Of a stretch of DNA of 64,000 bases, positions 49,567-59,055 are shown piece after piece. The stretch is from NCBI RefSeq assembly GCF_030915525.1, contig NZ_CP133269.1, positions 4,482,501 through 4,546,500 on the forward strand, in the 5' to 3' direction. Source of the stretch: Neobacillus sp. PS2-9. GTDB lineage: Bacteria; Bacillota; Bacilli; Bacillales; Cytobacillaceae. The first letter of the stretch is position 1; each line of letters opens with the position of its first letter. Made by a program: the position numbers and the translations under genes. The notes beneath the pieces are model-generated. The model was not told the DNA's origin and did no database searches. It saw nothing but the letters and a program-made list of their open reading frames with translations.

Positions 49567-51780
49567 TTATTCTTGTTTTTTGGCCACAATCTCAGTAATA
49601 TATTTTGTTACATCTCTAATTTGCTTTTCAGTTAAAAGTTCACCAAAGGCTGGCATGGTATTCCCGCCTTTTTTGACCCTTCCCATTACTTTTTCCGGGT
49701 CTTTCGCTACCTGACTAAGTTGCAGGTCTGGTCCATTATGTCCGCCTGTTCCTTCTCTTCCATGGCAAGCCAAGCAATTTCCTTCAAAAACCTTTTGACC
49801 ATCGTTCACATTTGCCGTAGTATCTCCATTCTCCCTGTCTTCGGGTTTATTAGTGCTTTCAGGAGCGGTACCTGATTCAATGGTCCCATCTAAGGAGAAG
49901 GTCCATAAAGAGTCGCCGTGCTTCGAACCAGCTAATGCGTTACCTGCTGCTAAAACAGAAATATATTCCTTTCCATCCACTTCATAGGCAATAGGCGCCG
50001 CATTAACACCTGCATCTGTCTTAAATTCCCATACCTGATCACCAGTTTTAGCATCAAAAGCAATCAGCCTTCCATCATTATGTCCTACAAAGACGAGGCC
50101 GCCTTTTGTGGTTAATACACCGCTATACGCACTGGCATCCCACTTTTGCTGCCAGGCTATTTTATTTGTTTTTACATCAATAGCCGTGATGGTTCCTCTT
50201 ACAGGTGCATCCTGTACGGGTTGGATAATACTACCTAAATAGATACTACCTTCCTTATACTCTTCTTCACTTCTTGTAAAAGTAGAATACTGATCCGTTC
50301 CTAATACATAAAAATATTCTGTGTCCGGGTTATATGCTGAAGGTGGCCAGTTAGCTCCTCCGAACGTCGATGGTTTCACAAGCATTGGTTCTTCCCAGTA
50401 TGGATCGAAAATCTTACCTATATGTCCTTTATACCCTTTCACATCTTTCTTGAAATCCTCTTTAGTGACAACCTGTGGAACAAAAGCATCCCCCTTTGGA
50501 ATCGGCTGGGTAGGCGATGCTTTTTGACGATTCTCCTGCGGCACTGGCTGCTCTTCAATACCTACCAACGGCTTCCCGTTCGTTCGGTCTAGGATATAAA
50601 GCCATCCTGTTTTACCAGCTTGGGCTAGTGCTTTTCGCTTTTTTCCATCCTTTTTAACATCAAATAGTACAACTGGATTCGGTGCGTCTAAATCCCAAAT
50701 ATCGTGATGAACTTCTTGAAAGTGCCACTTATATTTTCCTGTTTCAGCATCAATTGCTACTATGGAAGAAGAAAATAAGTTATTCCCTTTTCTTACACTT
50801 CCGTCTAAATCCGGAGCTGCATTACCGGTTGAAAAATAGAGTAACCCTAATTCAGGATCAACAGCAGGTGTTTGCCAAACCGGTGCACCGCCTCGTTTCC
50901 ATGAATCATTGTCACTTGGCCAGGTTTCGTGACCACTTTCTCCAGGGCCTGGAATGGTGTAGAAGCGCCAAAGCTCCTTCCCATTTTTTGCATTAAAGGC
51001 TGTAACCCTGCCTCGAATTCCATATTCACCACCAGAAATACCTGTATAAATTTTTCCGTTATAGTAAAGCGGTGCGCTTGTAATCGTATAGCCCTTTTTC
51101 CAATCATCGACCGTTGTGGACCATACCTCTTTACCCGTTTTTTGGTCGAGAGCAACTAATCTGGCATCTAGCAGACCAACATATACTAGTCCATCACCAA
51201 TTGCGACACCACGACTTGTCCAACCGCAACAAACGGTTGTTAATTCGCTTATGTTCGGTTTAAAAGTCCATAAAGTCTCACCTTTTTTCACATCAATAGC
51301 AGATACTTGGTCTGCACCGGTAATGATATACATTACACCGTTATAAACGACGGGTGACGCCTCGCCAGAATATTTAAACTCTTTTCCTGACCCCAGATGC
51401 GTAACCCATTTCCCTTTTAATTTTTTAATATTGGATGTATTAATTTTATCCAGGGTAGAGTAACGTTGATTAGATGTACTCCCTCCATTAGTAATCCAGT
51501 TGTTCTTTGGCAACGATGTCAGTTGCTTGCTTGTAAACGCTGGAGGAGCAGGGTCCTTTACTTCCACTTTTGCTGCAGGTGGCTTTTCGCTATCTGCATG
51601 CTTTCCATCAACCTGCTCCTTTTCCCCAACAGAGGTTAGAAAAAAGTAAAAGAGGACGACAATGACAAACATTCCTGTAAACCCAGCAATAATTAACCCA
51701 TTTTTTCTAGTTACCAACCGTGCACCTGCTTTCTCTCTATAGATATAAGTGTTTTTATAATTATTCAATGTAATACCCAT
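49567..51780 (-). CDS. PQQ-dependent quinohaemoprotein alcohol-type dehydrogenase with cytochrome c domain
   Basis: A 737-residue protein: N-terminal membrane anchor (residues about 29-50), eight-bladed PQQ propeller, and a C-terminal cytochrome c domain (CLACHGREG haem site, MPAFGELLT distal Met). PQQ marks: the vicinal cysteines in TVCCGWTSRGVAIGD and the catalytic region HHDIWDLDAPNPV. Start: ATG 51780 has no ribosome site; TTG 51717 behind GCAGGTG gives a signal-anchor start MVTRKNGLII and is more plausible. No PQQ biosynthesis genes are in the window. Active-site Glu (SGGEYGIRG) and Asn (TGNAAPD) are kept. Confidence 0.85.
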   Translation of the reverse strand: MGITLNNYKNTYIYREKAGARLVTRKNGLIIAGFTGMFVIVVLFYFFLTSVGEKEQVDGKHADSEKPPAAKVEVKDPAPPAFTSKQLTSLPKNNWITNGGSTSNQRYSTLDKINTSNIKKLKGKWVTHLGSGKEFKYSGEASPVVYNGVMYIITGADQVSAIDVKKGETLWTFKPNISELTTVCCGWTSRGVAIGDGLVYVGLLDARLVALDQKTGKEVWSTTVDDWKKGYTITSAPLYYNGKIYTGISGGEYGIRGRVTAFNAKNGKELWRFYTIPGPGESGHETWPSDNDSWKRGGAPVWQTPAVDPELGLLYFSTGNAAPDLDGSVRKGNNLFSSSIVAIDAETGKYKWHFQEVHHDIWDLDAPNPVVLFDVKKDGKKRKALAQAGKTGWLYILDRTNGKPLVGIEEQPVPQENRQKASPTQPIPKGDAFVPQVVTKEDFKKDVKGYKGHIGKIFDPYWEEPMLVKPSTFGGANWPPSAYNPDTEYFYVLGTDQYSTFTRSEEEYKEGSIYLGSIIQPVQDAPVRGTITAIDVKTNKIAWQQKWDASAYSGVLTTKGGLVFVGHNDGRLIAFDAKTGDQVWEFKTDAGVNAAPIAYEVDGKEYISVLAAGNALAGSKHGDSLWTFSLDGTIESGTAPESTNKPEDRENGDTTANVNDGQKVFEGNCLACHGREGTGGHNGPDLQLSQVAKDPEKVMGRVKKGGNTMPAFGELLTEKQIRDVTKYITEIVAKKQE

Positions 51781-51846
51781 TTCGTCTCACTAAATAACAT
51801 GAATTTTTAAAGGTAAAAAAGGAGGATATCCCCTTAAAAATGCAAA

Positions 51847-51876
51847 AGAACCCTGCTAAAAAAACAGCAAGGTTCT
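51847..51876. terminator. Terminator-like hairpin
   Basis: AGAACC-TGCT pairs with AGCA-GGTTCT around an A-rich loop, between two same-strand genes. No T-run follows. Confidence 0.45.
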
Positions 51877-51903
51877 AGAAAGTACTCTTATAAAATAAAT
51901 TAA

Positions 51904-51923
51904 GCCCGGCATTCGTGCCGAGC
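51904..51923 (-). terminator. Intrinsic terminator of the MFS gene
   Basis: The minus strand reads GC-CGGCA-CGAA-TGCCG-GC followed by TTAATTTATTTT. Confidence 0.65.
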
Positions 51924-52019
51924 CCTATACACACAACCCTAGGGGGGGTTATTAAGTTAGTCGATGCTCCATGTAAAATAGTTTCACTTTTATGAAACTT
52001 TTTCGCAAAAGCTTCCTGT

Positions 52020-53291
52020 TTATTCTGCTGAAGTAGGAACCGACTGGATGTCTGCTACTTTCACTTCTTTTGTAACCAACTTTGGCAACACCAATAGATA
52101 ATAGCACCCCACAACCATTAATAGAATACCCACCGCCCAATAAATGGTGTCTACTTTTACGAATGCCGGGAAGACAACTGCGATGATTCCCAATGATATA
52201 GAATGAGCCAGCATCATTAATGGATCCACCCAGCCGGACACTCTCCCCATAAATTTGGGAGCCACAAGCTCCGTCATCCAACCAGACAATGCCACATTTA
52301 CTGGTGCGATGATTACGCCCATAACAAATACAATGGAAAGATAGAGCCAAACATTTTCCACTGCCCCCATAATTAATGTGAACACACCACTTAATATGAC
52401 TCCACCTATGATAACTCGATGAACTTTTAACAACTTAATGAGTGGACTACCAATTCCGCTGCCAAGCACAAAACCGATTCCTAAAAAGATGGAAAACATA
52501 GAAGCATACTGCGTAAATTGCTCTGGTGCTAGTTTGTATTTCATTGTAAAAAGTGGAAGCACAGCAAACGCTCCATTAATGAGACCAAACACTAGAAAAC
52601 CAGATACAATAGATTTTAGCAGTCTAAAATGAAGGATATATTTTAAGCCCTCTTTGAAGTCAGTAAGAACGGTCGTAAGATTAATATCCTTCATATGTGT
52701 TTTACCATTAGGCAGCCGTGCCTCTAAAGGAATAGAACACGTGCTGATGAGAATCCCTGAAATAATAAAGCTGACTCCGTCAATCATTACAGTCCCCGTC
52801 AGCCCAATATAGTGATAGGAAATAGCTCCCATTCCCATACCAAACAACATAAATAACCCAAGAACGGTTTGATTTAATCCAGAGGCTTGCATATATTGCT
52901 CTTTATTAAGTACGCCCTGTAAGATACTCATTTCTGCTGGAGCAAAAAACTTTGCAACGCCACTCCGAATAAACAGAATCACAAATACTAACCAAAGGAT
53001 GTTGAAATAAATCGCTACTAATAAAAATCCTGTTAAGATGGCCCGAATCCAGTCGGAGTTAACCGCAATTTTCTTTCGGTCGAATCTGTCTGCAGCCACC
53101 CCCACTAAGAAGAAAACAAGCAATATAGGCAATGAGTACATTAATTCAGCAATGGTTGCATAAAATGGCTGTTTGCTAAAGTGATCTAATAAATAAAAGG
53201 CAAACGCAACATTACCAATCGTCGTTCCAAGCTGGGAAGCAAATGCCGCTAAAAATAATTTGGTGAAGACCTTATTTTTAAAAATTGTCAT
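52020..53291 (-). CDS. MFS transporter, drug-efflux type (DHA3-like)
   Basis: A 423-residue major facilitator with 12 membrane helices. The loop-2/3 motif reads GVAADRFDRKKIAV. It overlaps the TetR gene upstream by 4 bases. The TetR neighbour and a shared promoter suggest an inducible efflux pump, though family members also move macrolides or siderophores. The substrate is unknown. Confidence 0.88.
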   Translation of the reverse strand: MTIFKNKVFTKLFLAAFASQLGTTIGNVAFAFYLLDHFSKQPFYATIAELMYSLPILLVFFLVGVAADRFDRKKIAVNSDWIRAILTGFLLVAIYFNILWLVFVILFIRSGVAKFFAPAEMSILQGVLNKEQYMQASGLNQTVLGLFMLFGMGMGAISYHYIGLTGTVMIDGVSFIISGILISTCSIPLEARLPNGKTHMKDINLTTVLTDFKEGLKYILHFRLLKSIVSGFLVFGLINGAFAVLPLFTMKYKLAPEQFTQYASMFSIFLGIGFVLGSGIGSPLIKLLKVHRVIIGGVILSGVFTLIMGAVENVWLYLSIVFVMGVIIAPVNVALSGWMTELVAPKFMGRVSGWVDPLMMLAHSISLGIIAVVFPAFVKVDTIYWAVGILLMVVGCYYLLVLPKLVTKEVKVADIQSVPTSAE

Positions 53292-53938
53292 GACAAACCA
53301 CCATTCTGATCATCGACTTGTAAGGCTGACTTTAACATGGACTTGAAGAGGTTTAGCTGCTCGCTTACTCGAACGTTGCTGCTGCCAGCTGCTTTTGAGT
53401 GAAGTAAAAGACCTTCAAAATAGGAGGTAATCATTTTTATGATGACTTCCAAGTCAACACTTGGCTTAAACTCTCCTTTTGCTATTCCCCTCTGCAAGTA
53501 AATCATTAGATAGTCATGCTGCTTTTTGTAGTGGGCTTCCAGGTATTCACGTCGTTCTGGCTGCTTCCACCCGCTAATGAAATATTCATATATCACGATT
53601 GGCAGATCGTCAGATGCATGGTTTAATTGCTGGTCCATCATGTCAATTATTCCGCTCAGTCCTTGCCACACGGAAAGTCCGCTCGTTAAAAGATTATTGA
53701 TCTGTGCTTCTGTTTGTTGATCATTTTCTGCAAGGATTGCTAGCATAATGTCTTCTTTGTTTGAAAAATATAGATACACCCAGCCACGGCTCATCTCTGT
53801 TTCGTCTACGATGTCCTGCATGGTGGAGTTTACATATCCTTTGCGTTTAAACACTTCCGTAGCTGATTGGATAATATGCATTTTACGTTTTTCTTTTTCA
53901 CTGTCAGAAATTTTAGGTGACAAGGTAGGTTCCTCCAT
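53288..53938 (-). CDS. TetR-family regulator of the efflux pump
   Basis: A 216-residue TetR protein with the HTH STMQDIVDETEMSRGWVYLY near residues 38-57 and a helical ligand domain. It is the first gene of a two-gene unit with an MFS pump, overlapping it by 4 bases. A TGACA-N4-TGTCA dyad lies 17-30 bases upstream of the ATG, so autoregulation is likely. Confidence 0.9.
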   Translation of the reverse strand: MEEPTLSPKISDSEKEKRKMHIIQSATEVFKRKGYVNSTMQDIVDETEMSRGWVYLYFSNKEDIMLAILAENDQQTEAQINNLLTSGLSVWQGLSGIIDMMDQQLNHASDDLPIVIYEYFISGWKQPERREYLEAHYKKQHDYLMIYLQRGIAKGEFKPSVDLEVIIKMITSYFEGLLLHSKAAGSSNVRVSEQLNLFKSMLKSALQVDDQNGGLS

Positions 53939-53954
53939 TTGGTTAAAATAACAC

Positions 53955-53968
53955 TGACATCACTGTCA
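53955..53968. promoter_or_regulatory. TetR operator candidate
   Basis: TGACATCACTGTCA is a dyad with 5-bp arms, just upstream of the TetR/MFS unit. Confidence 0.5.
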
Positions 53969-54179
53969 TTTTTATTATACAGAATTTTTTTCCAATTTCA
54001 ATAACATCTGGAAAATTACTCAAAAATATAAATAGCTTATCGTTTAATAAATCGCATCCATAATCATGCCTTTATATTAGTCTATTAAATAAAATATATT
54101 TTTTAACTAGTCTGTTATCTTATGTAAATAATGTTATATTTATTATACTAATACCACTTTTTCTATCGGAGGAATTACT

Positions 54180-54998
54180 TTGGAGCGGTTACAACAATTG
54201 CTAAATAATTTGGAAATTATTCAATCCACACATGCAGAAGATGCGTGTATCGTTTTAGCTGACACAGAAAAGGTCATAGGATATATTCCTGGCAAAAAGA
54301 TTGATCTTAAGGTTCCTATTGGCGCTTCTGCTGATAATTTTAAAGGGACTGTGACTCACAATGCTTTAATCACTGGTGAACCACAAAAGGAAGAACGAGA
54401 TTCGGGAATTTTTGGTGTTGCCTATATTTCAACAGCAACACCTATTATAGAAAACAATGAAATAATAGGCGTTATTTCTACTATTGTTTCAAACAATAAA
54501 GTGGATGTATTGCGAAAAGGAGCACAAAAACTAACTGGTGTTAGTGGTGAATTGGCTACAACATCAGAAGAGGTAACTAAAGTAACTGAACAGATCGCAA
54601 CTGAGCTAAAAGAACTTGATGAAGAAACTACTTTTCTAAGAGATGAGATTAAAAAGATAGAGGAAATTTTGGGTATTTTAAAGAAAACAGCAGCTAGATC
54701 CCGGATTTTGGGTCTAAATGCATCTATAGAAGCTGTCCGTTCCGGAGAACATGGAAAGGGCTTTGCAGTGGTAGCTAAAGAAATAGAGAAAATGGCTGAA
54801 AATAATAGAGAAACCGTTGAAGGTGTAGAGCCACAATTAAAAGGGATGGTAGCTAATCTAGAAAAAATCATCACCAACATTCAACAAATTTCTTCAGACT
54901 CTCATGAACAAGCAATAAAGATGGAAGCATTCAATAAAGCGTTTGAACAAATTGTAAACACGGCTTCAGAATTAAACTCCCAAGCAACAAGTATATAA
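54180..54998 (+). CDS. Soluble methyl-accepting chemotaxis-like protein
   Basis: A 272-residue chemoreceptor without any membrane helix: an N-terminal sensor part (residues 1-110, IVLADTEKVIGYIPGKKI) and an MCP signalling domain whose hairpin tip reads RILGLNASIEAVRSGEHGKG. It starts at TTG behind GGAGGAATTACT. Length and layout match YfmS-type soluble receptors of Bacillus. The ligand is unknown. It is monocistronic with its own terminator. Confidence 0.88.
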   Translation: MERLQQLLNNLEIIQSTHAEDACIVLADTEKVIGYIPGKKIDLKVPIGASADNFKGTVTHNALITGEPQKEERDSGIFGVAYISTATPIIENNEIIGVISTIVSNNKVDVLRKGAQKLTGVSGELATTSEEVTKVTEQIATELKELDEETTFLRDEIKKIEEILGILKKTAARSRILGLNASIEAVRSGEHGKGFAVVAKEIEKMAENNRETVEGVEPQLKGMVANLEKIITNIQQISSDSHEQAIKMEAFNKAFEQIVNTASELNSQATSI

Positions 54999-55003
54999 AA
55001 CCG

Positions 55004-55030
55004 GAAGGCATCCTTTGCTAGGATGCCTTC
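55004..55030. terminator. Intrinsic terminator
   Basis: GAAGGCATCC pairs with GGATGCCTTC, 6 bases after the receptor stop codon; followed by a short T-rich stretch. Confidence 0.7.
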
Positions 55031-55078
55031 ATTCATTTTAACTTCAACTTCTTATCTCATTCACTTTCTCCTAAAATA

Positions 55079-55258
55079 TCACTTTTTCGTCGGACGTGGT
55101 CTTTTGACGAGTTCTCCCCCACAATTAGGGCAAACAGCGTCCATCTCTTCCGTACAGTCATGACAGAAAGTGCATTCATATACACAAATATAGGCCTCCC
55201 CATCCTTTTGTAGGGGGTTATTACATTTCTCACATATTTTTCTCATTTCCAAAGCCAT
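55079..55258 (-). CDS. DUF1272 zinc-ribbon-like protein
   Basis: A 59-residue protein of four cysteine pairs (CEKC, CVYECTFCHDC, CPNC) and a basic tail. It matches the short DUF1272 family, starting MALEMRKICEKC. ATG 55258 is 8 bases after AAGGAG. It probably binds zinc. Function unknown. It is 13 bases downstream of the PaiB gene in the same direction. Confidence 0.85.
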   Translation of the reverse strand: MALEMRKICEKCNNPLQKDGEAYICVYECTFCHDCTEEMDAVCPNCGGELVKRPRPTKK

Positions 55259-55271
55259 CTTTATCACTCCT

Positions 55272-55877
55272 TTAATGATTTTTCTTCATCAACTTTGCAA
55301 TTTGCAGCTGGTCGGATTCTTGAGAAAGCTCTAGCTGCTTAATCACCAAATCCTGTCGTTCGACCGAATGGTTTTGACTTAATTTTGCTTTTCCTTCTAT
55401 TTCAGTAATCTTGATTCTAAAAGCTACAATTCCTTTACTCATCCCAGCAATAAAGTTTCTATCAATCTCTTTGAAACGATAAGAGCTACCTGGCTTTTCG
55501 TACTTATCTACCATGCTAGAAAGGGCATCATGGATTTCTTGGTCATCGTTTAAAATCTCCACTTGTCCATAGACATGAACCGCTGCATAATTCCACGTTG
55601 GAACGGCTTGGGTGGATTCGTACCAACTAGGGGAAATATATGCGTGTGGCCCCTGAAACGTAACGAGTACTTTCTGATTTTCGATGTCCTTCCATTGTTC
55701 ATTTGGACGAGCGAAATGCCCATATAAGACTCCTTCTTCTTTTTCTAACAATAATGGTAAATGTGTCGCATACGGCCTGCCATTATGCTGTGAAAAAAGT
55801 GTGGCAAAGCTATTTTTTTCAATAATTTTATAGATGGATTCAAGATCGTCTATTTTGAAATGTTTAGGAATATACAT
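55272..55877 (-). CDS. paiB: PaiB-like FMN-binding negative regulator
   Basis: A 201-residue split-barrel FMN-binding protein starting [20 protein letters not shown]. It has [20 protein letters not shown] and the typical [20 protein letters not shown]. PaiB in B. subtilis represses sporulation and degradative enzyme genes; the partner gene paiA is not adjacent here. It lies between a cupin gene (9 bases upstream) and a DUF1272 gene, all in one direction. Confidence 0.88.
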   Translation of the reverse strand: MYIPKHFKIDDLESIYKIIEKNSFATLFSQHNGRPYATHLPLLLEKEEGVLYGHFARPNEQWKDIENQKVLVTFQGPHAYISPSWYESTQAVPTWNYAAVHVYGQVEILNDDQEIHDALSSMVDKYEKPGSSYRFKEIDRNFIAGMSKGIVAFRIKITEIEGKAKLSQNHSVERQDLVIKQLELSQESDQLQIAKLMKKNH

Positions 55878-55886
55878 TTTTGCACC

Positions 55887-56228
55887 TCATTCAGCTAAAA
55901 TTCGATCACCTTTACTAGTCGGCTGGGATATGACTAAGAATTCCACGTCGCTGCTGGATTGATTAAACATTTGGTGTGGGATGTGTGGGGGTACTTCGAT
56001 CCCCTCCTGTGGTGTTAGGGTGAAACGTTCCCCATCCACCTCTAACGTAGGATTTCCTGATAAAACAAAGAAAAATTGTCGTGATTGCTGATGATAATGT
56101 CTTACTTCTGCTGTTTGGCTCGGCATCCGTTCATGGATAACACTGAGTTCCTGCTGATTGACCAGATGCCAGCCATCACACTGACTCCCCCATGTGTAAT
56201 GCTCCGCATTGTGTTTGCTTATTTTCAT
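55887..56228 (-). CDS. Cupin-domain protein
   Basis: A 113-residue single-domain cupin. Cupin motif 1 is PSQTAEVRHYHQQSRQFFFV (metal His and Glu-like residues), motif 2 EVPPHIPHQMFNQSSSDVEF. There is no HTH. It lies 9 bases before paiB, so is likely co-transcribed. Its substrate is unknown. The 52-bp tandem repeat begins 10 bases upstream of its start. Confidence 0.85.
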   Translation of the reverse strand: MKISKHNAEHYTWGSQCDGWHLVNQQELSVIHERMPSQTAEVRHYHQQSRQFFFVLSGNPTLEVDGERFTLTPQEGIEVPPHIPHQMFNQSSSDVEFLVISQPTSKGDRILAE

Positions 56229-56237
56229 TGTAAATTC

Positions 56238-56571
56238 TCCTATACGACCGTTTTTTCCTTCTCACAGCCAGTTTGGGCTCGTAGACTCCTTCTATGCGAT
56301 CTTCTTCTCTTTCTTTCTACCTGTTTGGGCTCGTAGACTCCTTCTACGCGACCTTCTTCTCTTTCTTTCTGCCTGTTTGGGCTCGTAGACTCCTTCTACG
56401 CGACCTTCTTCTCTTTCTTTCTGCCTGTTTGGGCTCGTAGACTCCTTCTACGCGACCTTCTTCTCCTTCTCGTATTCAGTTTGGGCTCGTAGACTGCTCC
56501 TATGCGACCTTCTTCTCCTTCTCGTATTCAGTTTGGGCTCGTAGACTGCTCCTATGCGACCTTCTTCTCCG
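56238..56571. repeat. 52-bp tandem repeat, six units plus a partial seventh
   Basis: GTTTGGGCTCGTAGACT recurs at 56271, 56323, 56375, 56427, 56479 and 56531, exactly 52 bases apart; a worn half unit precedes it. Each unit holds a small hairpin (CGTAGA-N5-TCTACG in units 2-4, CGTAG-N7-CTATG in the last two) and a pyrimidine-rich tract CTTCTTCTCTTTCTTTCTGC. 52 is not a multiple of 3, so it is not coding. It lies between the dehydratase stop and the cupin start. Confidence 0.85.
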
Positions 56572-56617
56572 TCCCATAACCTTTTATGGCTAATAGACTT
56601 TTTTTAGTATCCTTTTA

Positions 56618-57601
56618 TCAAAAATCAATAACAGGTTCCGTCTCACTTACCAACGACCTAAACCTCGACCAAGATATATTCCGTCCGGTGATGATGATTG
56701 CCACCTTTCGGCCCTTTAATTCACTTCCTACTTGTGGTAAACACGCGACTCCTGCTGCTCCAGAGGGTTCAACCATGTACTGGGAGTTGAGCATCAATTT
56801 CATGGCAGCAATGAGTTCTTTCTCAGAGACTGTTAGAATACGATCAATATGTCTATGAATAATTGGAAACGTGATTGTCTCTGGCTCAATTGGTCCACTC
56901 AGCCCTTCTGCGATCGACGGCTCTAAATCCACCGAAATAGCCTTGCCCGCTTCATTCCAAATCGCAAATGTCGGACTATTTTCTGTTTGGACTCCCCAAA
57001 CCTCTATTCTCGGATTAATTGCTTTTAGTGCCAAACACAAACCAGCTGTTAGTCCTCCGCCACCTAAACAACTGATTACGATATCTACATCAGTTAGATC
57101 TTCTAAAATTTCTAATCCAATTGTCCCCCCGGCTGCTATCATGGATGAATTATTATAAGCAGAAAGAAAAGTATAGTCCTTGTTCTCCGAAGCCTCTAAT
57201 GCTGCCAGCCTCGCCTCTTCAATCGTATCAAAAAATGTAATTAAGGCACCAAATTGTTCCAATGCCTTTACTTTACTAGAATCTGCGTCCTTTGGTAAAT
57301 ACACTAGTGCGTGAATGTTTAGTTGATGAGCCGCATAGGCCAAACCAATCCCATGATTTCCGGCAGAAGGAGCAATCACTCCCCGTTCACGTTGCTCTTG
57401 ATTTAAGGTTAATAGCTTATTAAAAGATCCACGAGCCTTAAAGCTTCCAGTTACCTGCCGATTTTCTAACTTCAAAAAAATGTTCGTAGCAAATAGCCTG
57501 CTTAATTCCCAATTGTATTCCAATGGGGTATGACGGATGTAGGGGTGAATGCGTTCGCGAGCCTCTTTGATATCCTGTAAATTGAGATTAGTTCGCATCA
57601 T
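56618..57601 (-). CDS. PLP-dependent threonine/serine dehydratase-like enzyme
   Basis: A 327-residue fold-type II PLP enzyme. The lysine that binds PLP is in TGSFKARGSFN, the glycine loop is ISCLGGGGLTAGLCL, and the asparagine region is SAGNHGIGLA. Length and lack of a regulatory ACT domain point to a catabolic threonine/serine dehydratase or a related racemase/ammonia lyase. Two ATGs in a row (57601, 57598) follow GGAGGGGG. It overlaps the MFS gene upstream by 14 bases, so the two are coupled. Confidence 0.88.
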   Translation of the reverse strand: MMRTNLNLQDIKEARERIHPYIRHTPLEYNWELSRLFATNIFLKLENRQVTGSFKARGSFNKLLTLNQEQRERGVIAPSAGNHGIGLAYAAHQLNIHALVYLPKDADSSKVKALEQFGALITFFDTIEEARLAALEASENKDYTFLSAYNNSSMIAAGGTIGLEILEDLTDVDIVISCLGGGGLTAGLCLALKAINPRIEVWGVQTENSPTFAIWNEAGKAISVDLEPSIAEGLSGPIEPETITFPIIHRHIDRILTVSEKELIAAMKLMLNSQYMVEPSGAAGVACLPQVGSELKGRKVAIIITGRNISWSRFRSLVSETEPVIDF

Positions 57602-58868
57602 AAACCCCCTCCTCCTTGTCAGAACATTTCTCCTTTTTTACAAAAAAGTTTGTTAAACTCCTGGATTTAGACCCTTTCCAAGTAAGAACAAAGGGAATGA
57701 TCAACCCCATACTGATAGCAAGATAGCCGTAAGTAAGGCCCACTTCACCAATAAAGGCAATCAAAAGTGACATCATAATCGATACAGTTAAACTAACAAA
57801 CGAAACAGATGTCATCACCCTGCCGATCAACTTCTCTTCAACCTGTTCAAACAGCAATAGTCTTGTGAGTACCTTTACCATCCCAATGAACATTCCCATT
57901 ATCAGATACATGATGAAGGCAAAGGGCACACTGGTTGTTAAACTAAATAGAACGGTTGATAAAGCTGATAAGGAAATAGCTACTAGGACCACCCGTAAAA
58001 TGGCATGATTTCTTACCCAAAGAGTACATAGAATTGCAGATATAAGACTACCAATTCCGGCTCCACCATCAATGATTCCCAGTGAAATTCCATCACCTTT
58101 GAGGGTTTGATAATTAAAAGGAGCAATCAGTGTATTAATAGAATAGAAGAATGGCAACACCATGCTGGTGGCCAAGGCAAAATATAGGACTGTTTTGTTT
58201 TGAAAAAAATAGATCCAGCCCTGTACCAGTTCTCCTCTATATTGCTTGAGGGTAGATTTCCCCTTATGTTTCCTTGCCTCTTTATTCACCTTGATGTTGA
58301 TCCCAAAAAATAAAAATCCTGCCAAAATATAAACTAAACTAGCTGCAAATATTGCTTCGGTCGTGCCTAGTCTATCCATTAACATCCCAGCAATGATAGC
58401 AGATGCCAACAGCCCCAACTGCCAAGCTCCCTGTACAAGGGAAATTCCTTGTTTGTATTCTTCTGGACTCAGGATTTCCTTCAAGATACTTTCTTTGAGA
58501 GGTTCTATAACGAACCAGATCATATAGCTTAAAAGAATGGAAACATAGAAAATAGTGACATAAAAAAACCCGAAAGCAACGCTAGCCGGGATAATGGCAA
58601 TGGCAGCAAACCGCAAAAAATTACATAGGAGTGCCAGTTTAATTTTATTAAAACGGTCGATGAACACGCCTAGAATTGGTGCAAGGACTACAGAAGGCAA
58701 TAAAGTCAGTACAAGCAGTTTTCCAATCTCAACAATCGATTCCGTCTTTTCAAGTACCATAACGATAGCGGTTAATCCATAGATCCCTTCCCCCAACACC
58801 CCAAACAAAGCAGCAAAGAAAAAGAAAAGAAAGGATTTATTTTTAAACAAAGAATAATTATTCTTCAC
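57588..58868 (-). CDS. MFS transporter
   Basis: A 426-residue major facilitator with 12 membrane helices. The motif between helices 2 and 3 reads GVFIDRFNKIKLALLC, and a long basic middle loop (NKEARKHKGKSTLKQYRGE) splits the halves. It is followed by a coupled PLP dehydratase, so it may export or import the amino acid handled there; this is inference only. Confidence 0.88.
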   Translation of the reverse strand: MKNNYSLFKNKSFLFFFFAALFGVLGEGIYGLTAIVMVLEKTESIVEIGKLLVLTLLPSVVLAPILGVFIDRFNKIKLALLCNFLRFAAIAIIPASVAFGFFYVTIFYVSILLSYMIWFVIEPLKESILKEILSPEEYKQGISLVQGAWQLGLLASAIIAGMLMDRLGTTEAIFAASLVYILAGFLFFGINIKVNKEARKHKGKSTLKQYRGELVQGWIYFFQNKTVLYFALATSMVLPFFYSINTLIAPFNYQTLKGDGISLGIIDGGAGIGSLISAILCTLWVRNHAILRVVLVAISLSALSTVLFSLTTSVPFAFIMYLIMGMFIGMVKVLTRLLLFEQVEEKLIGRVMTSVSFVSLTVSIMMSLLIAFIGEVGLTYGYLAISMGLIIPFVLTWKGSKSRSLTNFFVKKEKCSDKEEGVYDAN

Positions 58869-59055
58869 TCAACACTCCCCCAACATTATTTTATTTAAGC
58901 ATATTGGAGAAAGAGATGGATTGGTAATACATGAAAGTAATAGGTTCATAACTAAAAGTTATTAGATTTATCTAGAATGACACCTTAATATCAAGGTATA
59001 TTTTAGCATTTATGTATAATAGAAGAAAAAACAGACCAATGAAAGAAGGGAACCT

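Noticed and set aside
49567..51780. Lanthanide-dependent enzyme based on WDLD
   Set aside because: The same Asp spacing occurs in calcium or magnesium glucose dehydrogenases, so it is not diagnostic.
51952..52350. 132-codon minus-strand frame overlapping the MFS gene
   Set aside because: Shadow of the MFS coding sequence; the translated pattern is not membrane-like and has no ribosome site.
56085..56336. Plus-strand open frame entering the 52-bp repeat
   Set aside because: It overlaps the cupin gene, and the repeat length is not a multiple of three, so units would be read in different frames.
56238..56571. CRISPR array
   Set aside because: Whole 52-bp units are repeated with no variable spacers, and no cas genes are present.
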